Position numbers and translations under genes: made by a program. From Gammaproteobacteria bacterium (lineage in GTDB: Bacteria; Pseudomonadota; Gammaproteobacteria; Steroidobacterales; GCA-2729495), in NCBI GenBank assembly GCA_030583605.1, contig CP129466.1, positions 124,001 through 188,000 on the forward strand: a stretch of 64,000 nt of DNA, read 5' to 3'. Positions 16,499 through 24,926 of this stretch are shown piece after piece. Each line of letters opens with the position of its first letter. Position 1 is the stretch's first letter. Below the pieces are notes generated by a model. It was not told the origin of the DNA. It saw only the letters and a program-made list of their open reading frames with translations, and did not search any database.

Positions 16499-17083
16499 TC
16501 AGCCGAAGCTGATCTTCGGCACTTCGGCTCTTGCGGCGCTATCGATCTCGAGCATCTGCAGAGGCGCGAAGTCGAAGTTCGAGGCGATGAAATTGTTCGG
16601 GAAGACCTCGCGGGAGTTGTTGTAGCCGAGCACCGCGTCGTTGTACGCCTGCCGCGCGAAAGCCACCTTGTTCTCGGTGGTGGTCAGTTCCTCGGACAAC
16701 TGCATCATGGTGCGATCCGCATTGAGGTCGGGGTAGGCCTCGGCGAGCGCGAACAGCCGACCCAGCGCGCTCGTGAGCTGGTTCTCCACGCCGGCCAGTG
16801 CACCGACGGCGGCCACGTCGGCGGGATCTGCGGCCGCAGCCTTCAGCCCGCTCACCGCCGCATTGCGTGCCTCGATCACCGCCTCCAGCGTCTGGCGCTC
16901 GTGCTGCAGATAGCCCCGCGCGACCTCGACCAGGTTCGGAATCAGATCGTGGCGACGCGTAAGCTGCACGCTGATCTGCGCGAAGGCGTTCTTTGCGCCG
17001 TTGCGCGCAGTGACCAGACGGTTGTAGATGCTGATCAGGTACAGAACCAGCACCACCAGCAGCACGATGATGATGAGACTCAC
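16499..17083 (-). CDS. lemA: LemA family protein
   Basis: 194-residue protein with one N-terminal membrane helix and a long helical domain exposed outside the cytoplasm. LemA marks are IYNRLVTARNGAKNAFAQIS and QLTRRHDLIPNLVEVARGYL, then AYPDLNAD and the C-terminal NNSREVFPNNFIASNFDF. The start is GTG 17083 with GGGAGGGCGGC upstream. It is the first gene of a two-gene operon with the M48 protease. The function of LemA proteins is poorly known; this pairing is widespread. Confidence 0.93.
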   Translation of the reverse strand: MSLIIIVLLVVLVLYLISIYNRLVTARNGAKNAFAQISVQLTRRHDLIPNLVEVARGYLQHERQTLEAVIEARNAAVSGLKAAAADPADVAAVGALAGVENQLTSALGRLFALAEAYPDLNADRTMMQLSEELTTTENKVAFARQAYNDAVLGYNNSREVFPNNFIASNFDFAPLQMLEIDSAARAEVPKISFG

Positions 17084-17149
17084 GCCGCCCTCCCGGATCC
17101 ACCCGCACCGACCCCGGCGCAGTATCGCACAGCGACGGCGGGCGGTGAG

Positions 17150-17587
17150 ACCCGGCGCGGCTTGCGCCGCCCCTGTGGTGCTTCGTTCAACGCAGCGGTT
17201 GGGCCGCGCCAGGTAGGAGCAACGTCAGTCGCGACCGGCCTCGTGGCCGAGGCGGACAGTGCCGATCGGCGCTGCGGTGGTCGCGGCTCGCGCCGCTCCG
17301 ACGGCGCTTCGTTCACCGGCATCGTTGGTCAGCGCCCGGTAGGAGCGACGTCAGTCGCGACCGGCCTCGTGGCCGAGGCGGACAGCTCCGATCGGCGCTG
17401 CGGTGGTCGCGGCTCGCGCCGCTCCGACGGCGCTTCGTTCAGCGCAGCGGTTGGACAGCACCCTGTAGGAGCGACGTCAGTCGCGACCGGCCTCGCGACC
17501 GGCCTCGTGGCGGAGGCGGACCGCTCCGATCGGCGCTGCGGTGGTCGCGGCTTGCGCCGCTCCTGCGGCGCTTCGTTCATTGCTGCC
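17150..17587. repeat. 126-bp tandem REP array, about 3.5 copies
   Basis: The TAGGAGC core occurs at 17214, 17340 and 17466, exactly 126 bases apart. Each unit holds two opposed REP hairpin cores (AGGAGCGACGTCAGTCGCGA and GTCGCGGCTCGCGCCGCTCC), the stretch GGCCTCGTGGCCGAGGCGGA, and GCGCTTCGTTCA. The third unit has an extra 12-base duplication (GCGACCGGCCTC twice). The array fills the gap between lemA and the FAH-family gene. The same unit occurs at 29176-29438. Because 126 is a multiple of 3, it leaves open frames that should not be taken for genes. Confidence 0.9.
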
Positions 17588-17591
17588 GGGA

Positions 17592-18446
17592 TCACGGCTC
17601 CTCGGCGATTACCGTATTGCGCAGCACGCCGATGTCGCTCACCTCCACTTCCAGCGTATCGCCCGGGCTCAGCCACACGGGTGGCTGGCGGGCGAAACCC
17701 ACGCCGCTCGGCGTGCCGGTGGTGATGACGTCCCCGGGCTCGAGCTCGGTGAAGGTGGAACAGTAGGCGACAAGGTCGGCGACGCCGAAACGCATATCGG
17801 CAATCGGCGCGGCCTGCATCACCTGGCCGTTCAAGCGGGTGACGAGCCGCAGCGCCGCCGGGTCCGGGATCTCGTCGGTGGTGACCAGGTGCGGGCCGAA
17901 CGCGCCGCTGCGCGGAAAGTTCTTGCCCGCGGTGAACTGCGAGGTCTGGCGCTGGAAGTCGCGCACGGAGCCGTCCATGAAACAGGCATAACCGGCGATG
18001 TAATCGAGGGCCCGCTCCTTCGGCACGTAGCGGGCGTTGCGACCGATCACGAAAGCGAACTCGCCCTCGAAGTCGTACTGCGTGGACACGGACGGGCGCA
18101 CGATCGGCTCGCCGTCGCCGACCAGGCTGCCCGGATGGCGGACGAATATCACCGGGTAGTCCGGCGGGTCGCGCCCCATCTCACGGATGTGCTCGAGGTA
18201 GTTCACGCCCACGCACAGGATCTTGCCCGGGTTCGGAATGACCGGCTCCATGACCAGCCACGCGGGGTCGGGCCGCTGCGCGCTGGCCAGCGCCGAGGTG
18301 CCGGCCGCCGGCAACTCGCCTGCGGCAATTACCGCGCGCAGGTCCGGGTAACGGGCGGCAAAGGGGCTGCCCACCGGGCGCAGCCCATCAGCGGTCACCA
18401 GGCCGTAGCCCGGTACGCCGCGCAGGCGAAAACTGGCGAATTTCAC
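17592..18446 (-). CDS. Fumarylacetoacetate hydrolase family protein
   Basis: 284-residue FAH-superfamily enzyme; members hydrolyse, hydrate or decarboxylate acylpyruvates and related keto acids using Mg2+ or Mn2+. Metal ligands are seen in YDFEGEFAFVIG (D-x-E-x-E), and the NYLEHIREMG, AGYACFMDGSVRDFQ and TTGTPSGVGFA motifs are typical. GTG 18446 is the start, preceded by GAGGAGCG. It is transcribed divergently from the semialdehyde dehydrogenase gene, so both may belong to one catabolic route. Confidence 0.9.
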   Translation of the reverse strand: MKFASFRLRGVPGYGLVTADGLRPVGSPFAARYPDLRAVIAAGELPAAGTSALASAQRPDPAWLVMEPVIPNPGKILCVGVNYLEHIREMGRDPPDYPVIFVRHPGSLVGDGEPIVRPSVSTQYDFEGEFAFVIGRNARYVPKERALDYIAGYACFMDGSVRDFQRQTSQFTAGKNFPRSGAFGPHLVTTDEIPDPAALRLVTRLNGQVMQAAPIADMRFGVADLVAYCSTFTELEPGDVITTGTPSGVGFARQPPVWLSPGDTLEVEVSDIGVLRNTVIAEEP

Positions 18447-18453
18447 GATGAAT

Positions 18454-18479
18454 CGCTCCTCGGAGGAGCGGCTATTATA
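18454..18479 (-). promoter_or_regulatory. -10 box and palindrome ahead of the FAH-family gene
   Basis: A perfect TATAAT lies on the minus strand at 18474-18479, though no good -35 is visible. Just downstream, at the expected start of transcription, CGCTCCTC-G-GAGGAGCG (18454-18470) is a 17-base palindrome that also contains the ribosome-binding GAGGAG. It could be an operator or a leader hairpin hiding the ribosome site. Confidence 0.4.
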
Positions 18480-18531
18480 GGTATGCGGCACCTCCCGCAG
18501 AGCAAAGGCCCGCAGCCAGGAACCGCCGGAC

Positions 18532-19989
18532 ATGCGTCTCGCCGATCCGAATCTCCTGCGCCAGCGCTGTTACGTGAACGGCGCGTGGATCACGGCCGCT
18601 GCGGGTGGCAGCGTCGCCGTGCACAATCCCGCCACCGGCGAGACGCTCGGCCACGTGCCCTCGATGGATGCGGCCGACACCCGCTACGCGATCGAATCAG
18701 CACACGCCGCCTTCCCCGCCTGGCGCGCGCGAACCGCGGCCGAGCGCGCCGCGGTACTCCGGCGCCTGCATGCGCTGATGCTCGAACACCGTGACGATCT
18801 CGCGATCATCATGACTGCCGAACAGGGCAAGCCGCTCGCCGAAGCGCGCGGCGAAATCGGCTACGCCGCCGCTTTCATCGAATGGTTCGCGGAAGAAGCG
18901 CGTCGTGTCTACGGCGACGTCATCCCGGGCCATGTGCCGGACCGGCGCATTCTCGTGCTGAAGCAGCCGGTCGGTGTCGTGGCCGCCATCACGCCCTGGA
19001 ACTTTCCCTCCGCCATGATCGCCCGCAAGCTCGGCCCGGCGCTGGCCGCCGGTTGCACTGTGGTGGCGAAGCCGGCGCTGGAAACGCCGCTTTCCGCGCT
19101 GGCACTGGCCGAACTCGCGGAGCGCGCCGGGGTCCCGGCAGGGGTATTCAACGTGGTCACGGGCCCGGGGCCGGAAATCGGCCGCGAGCTCACCGCCAGC
19201 CCGCTGGTGCGCAAGCTGACGTTCACCGGCTCGACTGCCACCGGCAAGCTGTTGCTCGCGCAGTGTGCCGGGACGGTCAAGAAGGTCTCGATGGAACTCG
19301 GCGGCAACGCACCGTTCATCGTTTTCGACGACGCCGACCTCGACGCCGCCGTCGCGGGCGCGATGGCGAGCAAGTACCGCAACTCGGGCCAGACCTGCGT
19401 GTGCGCCAATCGGCTCCTGGTCCAGGCCGGCATATACGAGGAGTTCGCGCGGCGACTCGCCGCCGCGGTCGCCGCGCTGCGGGTCGGCGATGGCCTGAAA
19501 GGCGAAACCGACCAGGGGCCGCTGATCAGCGCGCGCGCCGTCGCGAAGGTCGAGGCGCATATTGCCGATGCGGTCGCCGGCGGCGCCACCGTCCTCGCCG
19601 GCGGCCGCCGCCACGCACTCGGCGGCACCTTCTTTCAGCCGACCGTGCTCACCGGCGTCACGCCGGCGATGCAGATTGCGCGCGAGGAAACCTTCGGGCC
19701 GGTAGCGCCGCTGTTCCGCTTCGGGAGCGAGGACGAGGCGATCCGCATGGCCAACGATACCGAGTTCGGGCTCGCGGCCTACCTCTATACGCGTGACCTC
19801 GGGCGCAGCTTCCGTGTCGCCGAGGCGCTCGAGTACGGCATGGTCGGGCTGAACACCGGCCTGATCTCGACGGAAGTCGCTCCCTTCGGCGGCGTGAAGG
19901 AATCCGGCATCGGCCGCGAGGGCTCGAAATACGGCATCGGGGACTATCTCGAAATCAAGGTGCTCTCGATCGCCGGCGTGGAGCGGTAG
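18532..19989 (+). CDS. gabD: NAD(P)-dependent succinate-semialdehyde dehydrogenase
   Basis: 485-residue aldehyde dehydrogenase that oxidises succinate semialdehyde (or a close relative) to the acid, ending 4-aminobutyrate breakdown. Catalytic Cys289 is in SGQTCVCANR and general base Glu255 in SMELGGNAPF; the cofactor loop is FTGSTATGK. The C-terminal GLNTGLISTEVAPFGGVKES is the succinate-semialdehyde dehydrogenase signature. No gabT transaminase is nearby. It is divergent from the FAH-family gene; the exact substrate is inferred from family similarity. Confidence 0.88.
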   Translation: MRLADPNLLRQRCYVNGAWITAAAGGSVAVHNPATGETLGHVPSMDAADTRYAIESAHAAFPAWRARTAAERAAVLRRLHALMLEHRDDLAIIMTAEQGKPLAEARGEIGYAAAFIEWFAEEARRVYGDVIPGHVPDRRILVLKQPVGVVAAITPWNFPSAMIARKLGPALAAGCTVVAKPALETPLSALALAELAERAGVPAGVFNVVTGPGPEIGRELTASPLVRKLTFTGSTATGKLLLAQCAGTVKKVSMELGGNAPFIVFDDADLDAAVAGAMASKYRNSGQTCVCANRLLVQAGIYEEFARRLAAAVAALRVGDGLKGETDQGPLISARAVAKVEAHIADAVAGGATVLAGGRRHALGGTFFQPTVLTGVTPAMQIAREETFGPVAPLFRFGSEDEAIRMANDTEFGLAAYLYTRDLGRSFRVAEALEYGMVGLNTGLISTEVAPFGGVKESGIGREGSKYGIGDYLEIKVLSIAGVER

Positions 19990-20134
19990 GACGCACCGCG
20001 CTCGCCGTGCTGCGTCGTCGGCCCACCATGCCGTCCGATTCACCACGCCCTCTGTCGTCGTCCGGAGTCATTCTCCGCTGCAGCGATTGGTCAACGATCG
20101 CTTCGCCTGTCATGTGAACCGGAACCCCCACACC

Positions 20135-20995
20135 ATGCTCCGCATCGCCGCCATCGTCGCCGTCGTCTACCTCGCCTATGCGGCGCTGCTGTTCTTCAGC
20201 CAGCGCAGCATGGCGTTTCCGACCGGACTCATTCCCGGGCCCGGTGACACAGCGCTGCCACCGCAGGCCGAGCGCGTGGCGCTCACATTGCCGTTCGGCG
20301 TGGTGGACGCAGTGCTGCTGCACGCGACGGCGCCCGACGGTAGCCGCTCGCCCGCGATCCTCTTCGCCCACGGCAACGCAGAGCTCATCGAGTACAACTT
20401 CGCACCGTTCGAGCCCTGGCGTGACGCGGGCTTTCACGTGCTGCTGGTCGAGTATCCGGGTTACGGCCGCTCGGCGGGCTCACCGTCGCAGGCGACGATC
20501 GACGCGAGCTGGCTGGCCGCCTTCGACTGGCTTGCGGCGCGCGAGGAGGTGGATCCCGCAGGCATCGTCGTGCTCGGCCGCTCGCTCGGCTCCGGCCCCA
20601 GCCTCGCCGTGGCCGCGGCCCGGCCGGTCGCCGCCGTCGTGCTGCAATCGGCGTTTGCCTCGACCACGCAGTTCGCGCACGAGCGCTGGCTGCCGGGCTT
20701 CCTGGTGCGCGACCGCTGGGACAACCTCGCGGCGATCCGGCGCTTCGGCGGGCCGGTGCTGGCGGCCCAGGGCCGTCACGACGAAGTGATCCCGGCGCGC
20801 CACGGCGAGCGCATCGCGGCGCTGCCGAACGTCCGCTTCGACTGGTACGACTGCGGCCACAACGACTGCCCGTACTTCAGCGACGCCTATCGCGAGCGCG
20901 TGCTCGCCTTTCTCGCCGCGCAGGGCATACGCAGCCGCGGTAGCCCGGCCACCCACCGGAGCGTAGCAGCGGCGCAGGCGCCGATCGGTGGATGA
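20135..20995 (+). CDS. Membrane-anchored alpha/beta hydrolase (BEM46/YfhR-like)
   Basis: 286-residue serine hydrolase with one N-terminal membrane helix (AAIVAVVYLAYAALLFF). The oxyanion strand is FAHGNAE, the nucleophile elbow GRSLGSGPS, the acid GRHDEVIP and the base CGHNDCPYF. The order and the anchor match the BEM46/YfhR group, whose substrates are unknown. ATG 20135 is chosen over an upstream TTG because the anchor begins there. Its C-terminal 15 residues run into low-complexity sequence. Confidence 0.85.
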   Translation: MLRIAAIVAVVYLAYAALLFFSQRSMAFPTGLIPGPGDTALPPQAERVALTLPFGVVDAVLLHATAPDGSRSPAILFAHGNAELIEYNFAPFEPWRDAGFHVLLVEYPGYGRSAGSPSQATIDASWLAAFDWLAAREEVDPAGIVVLGRSLGSGPSLAVAAARPVAAVVLQSAFASTTQFAHERWLPGFLVRDRWDNLAAIRRFGGPVLAAQGRHDEVIPARHGERIAALPNVRFDWYDCGHNDCPYFSDAYRERVLAFLAAQGIRSRGSPATHRSVAAAQAPIGG

Positions 20996-21477
20996 AGCGG
21001 TGGTCCCGCCCTCGGCGGATCCCGGACTCTGCCCATCCCCGGGCCTCGCCGCCGGCTGGCCCTGCGGGTGCCCTCGCCGACGTGCTCGCTGCGGAGTGCG
21101 CGCCACTCGACATCCTTGGTCTCGTGGGCGCGCAGCAGCGGCATCCCTGCCGCTGCCTCTGCGAGCTTGGCCTTGCTCGCTACGCCTGCTCGGCCAGCCG
21201 GCTGATGGGCTCGGCCCGGTGACGGGCGGAGTCGCAGCAGCCTGGCATCCGGATCCACGCTCCGGTCGTCGTGCGACACGTTGCGCGTCGTTACGCCGAA
21301 GCGGCGGTGGGCGCGGCGCCGGCGCGGGCATGTGTGGAGCCGGCTGCCAGGAGGGCCGCAGCCGGCGTAACCCATAGCGACGAGCACATGGACGTGCGAG
21401 GAGCGGCACGCGCCGGAGCCGTGACCACCGCACCCTCGACTGAGGATCCACGACATGCCCGCAGATCGGCGATGAAC
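20996..21477. other. GC-rich stretch with no supported gene
   Basis: About 480 bases with open frames in several directions, all arginine-rich and lacking a ribosome site or a recognisable fold. I see no hairpin array here. It may be a degenerate extragenic element or the 3' flank of the VPLPA-CTERM transcript; its terminator lies at the right edge. Confidence 0.4.
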
Positions 21478-21478
21478 C

Positions 21479-21505
21479 AAAAAAAAGCCCCGCCGAAGCG
21501 GGGCT
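21479..21505 (-). terminator. Rho-independent terminator of the VPLPA-CTERM gene
   Basis: On the minus strand an 8-bp stem AGCCCCGC/GCGGGGCT with a TTCG loop (21486-21505) is followed by a run of eight T. It lies 70 bases past the stop at 21576. Confidence 0.9.
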
Positions 21506-21575
21506 CTGGAGGACGACGCGCCTTGACGCTGGATCAGCTGTCGCTGGAGCGTCGCAAATCGTTACAGCGCCGCAT

Positions 21576-22649
21576 TCAGGCGGCCGCGCCGCGGCGGCGC
21601 AGCCAGCCGAGCAGGCCGAGACCCGAAGCGAACAGCCACACGGCTGCCGGTACCGGCACTGCCGCGACCTGCAGGGTGTAGAGCGCGGAGGTGCCCGTGG
21701 CATTGCCGCCGCTCAGGGCATCGGACACGACGCGCGCGGTGATGATGCCGCCGACGCCGTCCACGAAGCCGCTCAGATCCCAGACGACGCCCGCATGGCC
21801 GGCAGCGCCGGAGACCTGCAGGCCGCCGGTGCTCGAGGTGCCCGTCGCCGTGTGCCACGGCGTGGTCTGGCCGTCGCGGACGATGTAGTTCGCCGCCATG
21901 CCGTTCCAGTTCCACACCGAGCTGGCGATACTGCCGCCGCTGCCGCCGCCGAGCTCGCCACTGGCGTCGATCCAGGCCGCGAGCTGCCGGCAACTGCCGG
22001 TGGGCCCACCGGCGACCACCACGCAGGTGGCGATGCTGGAGCTCGTCAGCGCGGTCCCGCCGCCGGCCTGGTGGTTGAGCTGATTGGTGCCGGGGTTGTA
22101 GGTCCACACCAGCGCGTTACTCAGCACGCACTTGGCATTGGCGGAGCCGCCGGAGATGTGATCGCAGTTCATCAGGCTCACGTCGCCCGAGACCACGTCA
22201 CTGGTCGTGGTGGCCGTCTGGAACGTCCCGAAGCTCAGGGGATCGATATGGCTGCAAAAGCCCTTCGAGCCGCTGCCCGGGGTGTTGTCGCACTGCTTGA
22301 TGGTGGCAGCGGTCACGCTACCGGCAACCACCGAGATGCTGCCGTACACGTTGATGTCGTTCAGCTCGATGCCGACCGGAATGCTGGGATTGGCCGGATC
22401 AGCGTACGGGTAGGTCGCGATGGTCGCATCCAGCAGCGGCCAGCTCGTCGGGTCCAGCGGATTGAGGCTGCCGCTGCAGACCGAGGGTGGAATACAGGTC
22501 GAAAACTGGGCGATCTCCGGTATGTTCGCCCCGCCGACGCGGCGGACGTCATTCAAGACCGAAGTGTTGAGGATGTGATATTGCGCGGCTTGCGCCCCGG
22601 CGCTGGCCAGGAACACGAGCGCGGCAATGCCGAAGATCGAACGTTTCAT
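21576..22649 (-). CDS. VPLPA-CTERM/PEP-CTERM-type surface protein
   Basis: 357-residue secreted protein. A signal peptide (MKRSIFGIAALVFLASAGAQA) is followed by a Ser/Gly/Thr-rich body with several cysteines, and the end is a tripartite sorting tail: VPVPAAVWLF, a hydrophobic helix and the basic cluster WLRRRGAAA. Such tails are cut by an exosortase in the inner membrane and link the protein to exopolysaccharide or the cell surface. No exosortase is in the window. The body has no domain I recognise. It ends in a strong terminator, so it is a single-gene unit. Confidence 0.85.
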   Translation of the reverse strand: MKRSIFGIAALVFLASAGAQAAQYHILNTSVLNDVRRVGGANIPEIAQFSTCIPPSVCSGSLNPLDPTSWPLLDATIATYPYADPANPSIPVGIELNDINVYGSISVVAGSVTAATIKQCDNTPGSGSKGFCSHIDPLSFGTFQTATTTSDVVSGDVSLMNCDHISGGSANAKCVLSNALVWTYNPGTNQLNHQAGGGTALTSSSIATCVVVAGGPTGSCRQLAAWIDASGELGGGSGGSIASSVWNWNGMAANYIVRDGQTTPWHTATGTSSTGGLQVSGAAGHAGVVWDLSGFVDGVGGIITARVVSDALSGGNATGTSALYTLQVAAVPVPAAVWLFASGLGLLGWLRRRGAAA

Positions 22650-22795
22650 TTCAGTCCCCCCAGGGTTGGCTGAGTTCGTGTGTTGTAGAGTTGTCGCAAT
22701 GAGCGCTATCTGTTGTATCGCCCGTTTTTTTATTCGGCTGCATCACCACGCAGCCTTCGCCTTGGAACTTATCAATCGGTCGGGCTGCAGGACCA

Positions 22796-22817
22796 GTCAC
22801 AACTCGGTCACAAGTCG
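22796..22817 (+). promoter_or_regulatory. 11-bp direct repeat upstream of the two-component operon
   Basis: GTCACAACTCG and GTCACAAGTCG lie head to tail (one mismatch, 11-bp spacing), the layout bound by OmpR-type response regulators. They end 36 bases before the kinase start. A TTGACA (22825-22830) follows, but no -10 element fits between it and the ATG. Confidence 0.4.
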
Positions 22818-22853
22818 GCTTGATTTGACAAAAGACAATCACAAAGCGATGAA

Positions 22854-24926
22854 ATGAGACGCTTTCGACCCATCAGTCTCGTTGCCTGGCTGGGCTGGGG
22901 CAGCATCCTCATCGTCGCCATCGCCGTGATGGCGGTCACGCTGCGTTCCGTGGACCTGCTGCAGGAGTTCGCCGAGCGCGAAGGGCTCGCGCAGGCCCAG
23001 CTCGCCGTCGCCTCCGCGCATGGCTTCGTGGACCGGGCTCATCGCTCGGCCGCGGACTCGGCGCGATTGCTCGGCCGGCTGTCCGGGCTGCACCAGATCC
23101 TGCTCGGCGGGCAGCCCGCCGGGCTGGTCGCGTACCTGCGCAACTTCTGCGCGGAAACCAGTGGCGTGGATGGCTGCGCGGTCAGCGACGGAAACCGCAT
23201 GGTCGGCGTCTCCGACCCCACCCTGCCCTGGGATGCGGCACTTGCCGCCATGACCGGCGACCGCCGGCGGTTTGTGATAACCGGGAACACGGACCAGGGC
23301 CTCTGGCTGGGGGCGGCGGCCCGTGTGCGGGGTCTCGACGAGCGCTTGCGCACGATCACGCTCAAACGCATCGAAGAATCCGCCCTCGTCGCCGTGACCG
23401 AGCAATCGCGCGCCACCATCCGGCTCAGCCGGCGCCCGCAAGCGGCCGATGCCTGGACCAATCTGCATATACGCGCCGCCACCGCGCGGCGCCCGGTGGC
23501 CGAGCGCCTCAACACGCCCGGGCTCATCTATGCCGCGTCGATGCCGATACAGCTCGCGACCGACGAGATCACCACCTTCATAGATGTCGGCATCGAAGCA
23601 CGCTCCATGGACGCCCTCGTCACCGACCTCATCGCACGGCTCGGCGTGACGACGCTCGGAGTCATCAGCGTGGCCGGCCTGGCTGGCGTGCTCTATGGGC
23701 GCTGGCTGGTGCGCCCGGTCGCCCGTCTCGGCCGGGCAGCGAGCCGCATCGGCCGAGGCGACCTGACAACGTCGGTGCCGGTTGCAGGCGTGCCGGAGGT
23801 CGCCACCCTCGGTGCCGACATGGAGAACATGCGTCGCAGCCTGGTGGGTCTCACCAGCGAACTGCACCAGCGCGAAGCGCAGGCGAATGCCGTGCTGGCC
23901 GGGATCGTGGAGGGCGTCTACGCCGTGGACATGGAACGGCGCATCCGGTATGCGAACCCGCAGGTGGCGGCCGTGCTCGGCCGTGCACCCGAGGCGATCA
24001 TCGGGCGGTTCTGCGGCGACGTCCTCGACCCGGAGCCGGTCAACGGCCGGCGACCCTGCGAAAACTCCTGCCCGATCCTCGCCGCACGCACCAGCGACAC
24101 GAGAACCGGCATGGCCGTCGAGAAGATACGCGGGCCGCGCGGCGACCTGCGGTCGATCGTCGTCGTCAGCGCGACGCCTGCCGACGGACAACAGGTGCAG
24201 GTGCTGCGCGACGAGACAGAACTCGAGGCTGCGCGACGCGCGCGCGACAGCGTGCTCGCGAATATCTCGCACGAGTTCCGCACGCCGCTCGCCACGCAGC
24301 TCGCCTCCATCGAGTTGCTGCACGACCGGCTGGAGACGATGAGCCGCGGCGAACGCGAACAACTGATCCACAACATCCAGCGCGGCTGGCTGCGCCTGAT
24401 GCAGCTCATCGACAACCTGCTCGAAAGCGTGCGCATCGATGCGGGCCAGTTCGCGATCCGTCACCAATCAGTGTCGCTCGCAGACGTCATTACCGAAGCC
24501 ACTTCCCTGATGAAGCCGCTGCTTGACCAGCGCCGGCAGCGGGTGGTGCTCGAACTCCCGCCGGAGCTGCCAAACATCGTGGGCGACGAGATCCGGCTGA
24601 TGCAGGTGTTCGTAAACCTGCTCGCCAATGCGATCAAGTTCGCGCCGGAGGCTTCCGCGGTTCACGTCGGCGCCGCCGCCGCCGGCGCCGCCCTCACGGC
24701 TTGGGTCGAGGATGAAGGCCCGGGTATCGCCGATGACGACCGGCCGGCGGCGTTCCAGCCGTTCCAGCGCTCGTTCGGCGGCGAGCCGGGCGCGCCCGGA
24801 CTGGGGCTCGGACTGTGGATCGTGAAATCCATCGTCGAGCGTCATCACGGCACCGTCAGCCTGCAGCGAACCGCCGCGGGGCGTACCCGCTGCTCGATCC
24901 GCCTGCCGCTCGAGGCCACCACATGA
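22854..24926 (+). CDS. Sensor histidine kinase (HAMP-PAS-HisKA-HATPase)
   Basis: 690-residue membrane kinase. The order is: membrane helix (about 10-30), a periplasmic sensing region with two Cys, a second helix near 255-275, HAMP (GRWLVRPVARLGRAASRIGR), a PAS domain (VLAGIVEGVYAVDMERRI) and a Cys cluster (FCGDVLD..PCENSCPI). HisKA follows with phospho-accepting His about 473 (ISHEFRTPLATQ), then the ATP domain (N box NLLANAIKFAP, DEGPGIAD, GLGLGLWI). The stop overlaps the regulator start (ATGA). No Shine-Dalgarno is seen before ATG 22854. The signal sensed is unknown. Confidence 0.92.
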   Translation: MRRFRPISLVAWLGWGSILIVAIAVMAVTLRSVDLLQEFAEREGLAQAQLAVASAHGFVDRAHRSAADSARLLGRLSGLHQILLGGQPAGLVAYLRNFCAETSGVDGCAVSDGNRMVGVSDPTLPWDAALAAMTGDRRRFVITGNTDQGLWLGAAARVRGLDERLRTITLKRIEESALVAVTEQSRATIRLSRRPQAADAWTNLHIRAATARRPVAERLNTPGLIYAASMPIQLATDEITTFIDVGIEARSMDALVTDLIARLGVTTLGVISVAGLAGVLYGRWLVRPVARLGRAASRIGRGDLTTSVPVAGVPEVATLGADMENMRRSLVGLTSELHQREAQANAVLAGIVEGVYAVDMERRIRYANPQVAAVLGRAPEAIIGRFCGDVLDPEPVNGRRPCENSCPILAARTSDTRTGMAVEKIRGPRGDLRSIVVVSATPADGQQVQVLRDETELEAARRARDSVLANISHEFRTPLATQLASIELLHDRLETMSRGEREQLIHNIQRGWLRLMQLIDNLLESVRIDAGQFAIRHQSVSLADVITEATSLMKPLLDQRRQRVVLELPPELPNIVGDEIRLMQVFVNLLANAIKFAPEASAVHVGAAAAGAALTAWVEDEGPGIADDDRPAAFQPFQRSFGGEPGAPGLGLGLWIVKSIVERHHGTVSLQRTAAGRTRCSIRLPLEATT

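Noticed and set aside
17329..17676. Protein with 42-residue repeats on the minus strand
   Set aside because: The open frame exists only because the REP unit is 126 bases; there is no ribosome site or fold, and it runs into the FAH gene.
20887..21703. Arginine-rich proteins on the minus strand between the hydrolase and the VPLPA-CTERM gene
   Set aside because: No ribosome site or domain, and they cross a strong terminator and a real gene end.
22825..22830. TTGACA as the kinase -35 element
   Set aside because: With normal spacing the -10 would fall on the start codon and is not TATAAT-like.
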